Shown here: positions 6,359 to 6,505 of the stretch, one piece after another
Numbering within the stretch: the stretch's first letter is position 1
Layout: the number at the start of each line of letters is the position of its first letter
Source: an uncultured Collinsella sp.
GTDB taxonomy: Bacteria > Actinomycetota > Coriobacteriia > Coriobacteriales > Coriobacteriaceae
Reading direction: 5' to 3'
Length of the DNA stretch: 6,505 bases
Assembly: GCA_900543615.1 (NCBI GenBank)
Contig: UQSC01000099.1
Location: 1-6,505 of the forward strand
The notes under the pieces: generated by a model
The model's database searches: none
Seen by the model: the letters and a program-made list of their open reading frames with translations, nothing else
What the model was told of the DNA's origin: nothing
Made by a program: the position numbers and the translations under genes

Positions 6359-6378
6359 ACGCGCTTCATTTTTGTCTC

Positions 6379-6461
6379 TCAAAATCTAATTTTCACGATT
6401 TGCATTTTCATCCCGTTGTCACCGACCCTTGCGAGAAACCGGAAAAAGCCGCTGACAGAAG
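6379..6461 (-). CDS. Possible C-terminal end of an unknown gene running off the contig
   Basis: From the contig edge a minus-strand frame reads SVSGFFRFLARVGDNG, then MKMQIVKIRF, and stops at TGA (6381-6379). These 26 codons look protein-like (aromatic/basic then alternating hydrophobic, as in a final beta strand), but the stretch is too short for a family call. It would be upstream of and parallel to the SIR2-HerA operon. The surrounding DNA (6359-6461) is AT-rich, with 22 G+C of 60 at 6361-6420. No terminator hairpin is seen after the stop. Confidence 0.3.
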
Positions 6462-6505
6462 CTGTCTCTTATACACATCTGACGCTGCCGACGAATAGCC
6501 TTGTG
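6462..6505 (-). other. Nextera P5 adapter with i5 index, inverted copy (technical sequence)
   Basis: CTGTCTCTTATACACATCT (6462-6480) is the reverse complement of the Tn5 mosaic end. It is followed by GACGCTGCCGACGA (Read 1 adapter, 6481-6494), ATAGCCTT (the same index reversed, 6495-6502) and GTG. It is the exact inverse of bases 3-46. The last genomic base is 6461. Confidence 0.98.

Noticed and set aside
6142..6369. Minus-strand 75-residue ORF upstream of SIR2
   Set aside because: It is Ser/Ala-rich with poor balance, lies antisense to a better plus-strand frame, and covers the candidate SIR2 promoter.
47..6461. CRISPR array, tRNA or rRNA gene, integrase, attachment site
   Set aside because: I saw no regularly spaced repeats, cloverleaf, rRNA-like segment or recombinase motif.
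1..6505. Inverted terminal repeats suggesting that the whole contig is a transposon
   Set aside because: The repeats are commercial Tn5 mosaic end, Read 1 adapter and i5 index, not natural ends, and no transposase is encoded.

Overview
This window looks like one complete assembled contig rather than a cut from a chromosome. Both ends carry Illumina Nextera P5-side adapter with the same index (1-46 and, inverted, 6462-6505). Biological sequence runs from 47 to 6461, and nothing can be said about what lies beyond. The host is a bacterium. The left end is very GC-rich (46 of 60 bases at 121-180), and its gene resembles scaffolding proteins that I recall from prophages of high-GC Gram-positives, perhaps Coriobacteriia. 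That placement is a low-confidence inference. The defence genes are nearer 50% GC, and the intergenic stretches are lower (25 of 60 at 2941-3000; 22 of 60 at 6361-6420), which fits acquired cargo.

All the major genes lie on the minus strand, so transcription runs right to left. At the far right, 6379-6461 may hold the last 26 codons of an unknown gene that runs off the contig. Next to it is a small plus-strand ORF (6242-6358). A candidate promoter with palindromes around it (6143-6193) precedes a SIR2-domain gene (4892-6073). The next gene encodes a HerA-type hexameric ATPase (3030-4907) and starts inside the SIR2 3' end, a 16-base overlap. Together they match the known SIR2-HerA anti-phage system, in which a DNA-translocase-like ATPase assembles with a SIR2 NAD-consuming effector.

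After a 233-base gap containing a possible 52-codon ORF comes a type II restriction-modification pair. It consists of a C5-cytosine DNA methyltransferase (1600-2796) followed 11 bases later by a PD-(D/E)XK restriction endonuclease (551-1588). The endonuclease ribosome-binding site overlaps the methyltransferase stop codon.

Downstream of the endonuclease is a strong hairpin (460-495), followed by the start of a phage scaffolding-like gene (426 down to 47) on the same strand. That gene is cut by the contig end and its frame is disturbed twice. The layout is therefore a two-system defence cassette, abortive-infection type plus restriction-modification, directly upstream of a phage head-morphogenesis gene. 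This suggests prophage-carried defence cargo, unless the join is an assembly chimera. I recognise each core component as a known family. What may be new is the combination, its placement, and the small ORFs.
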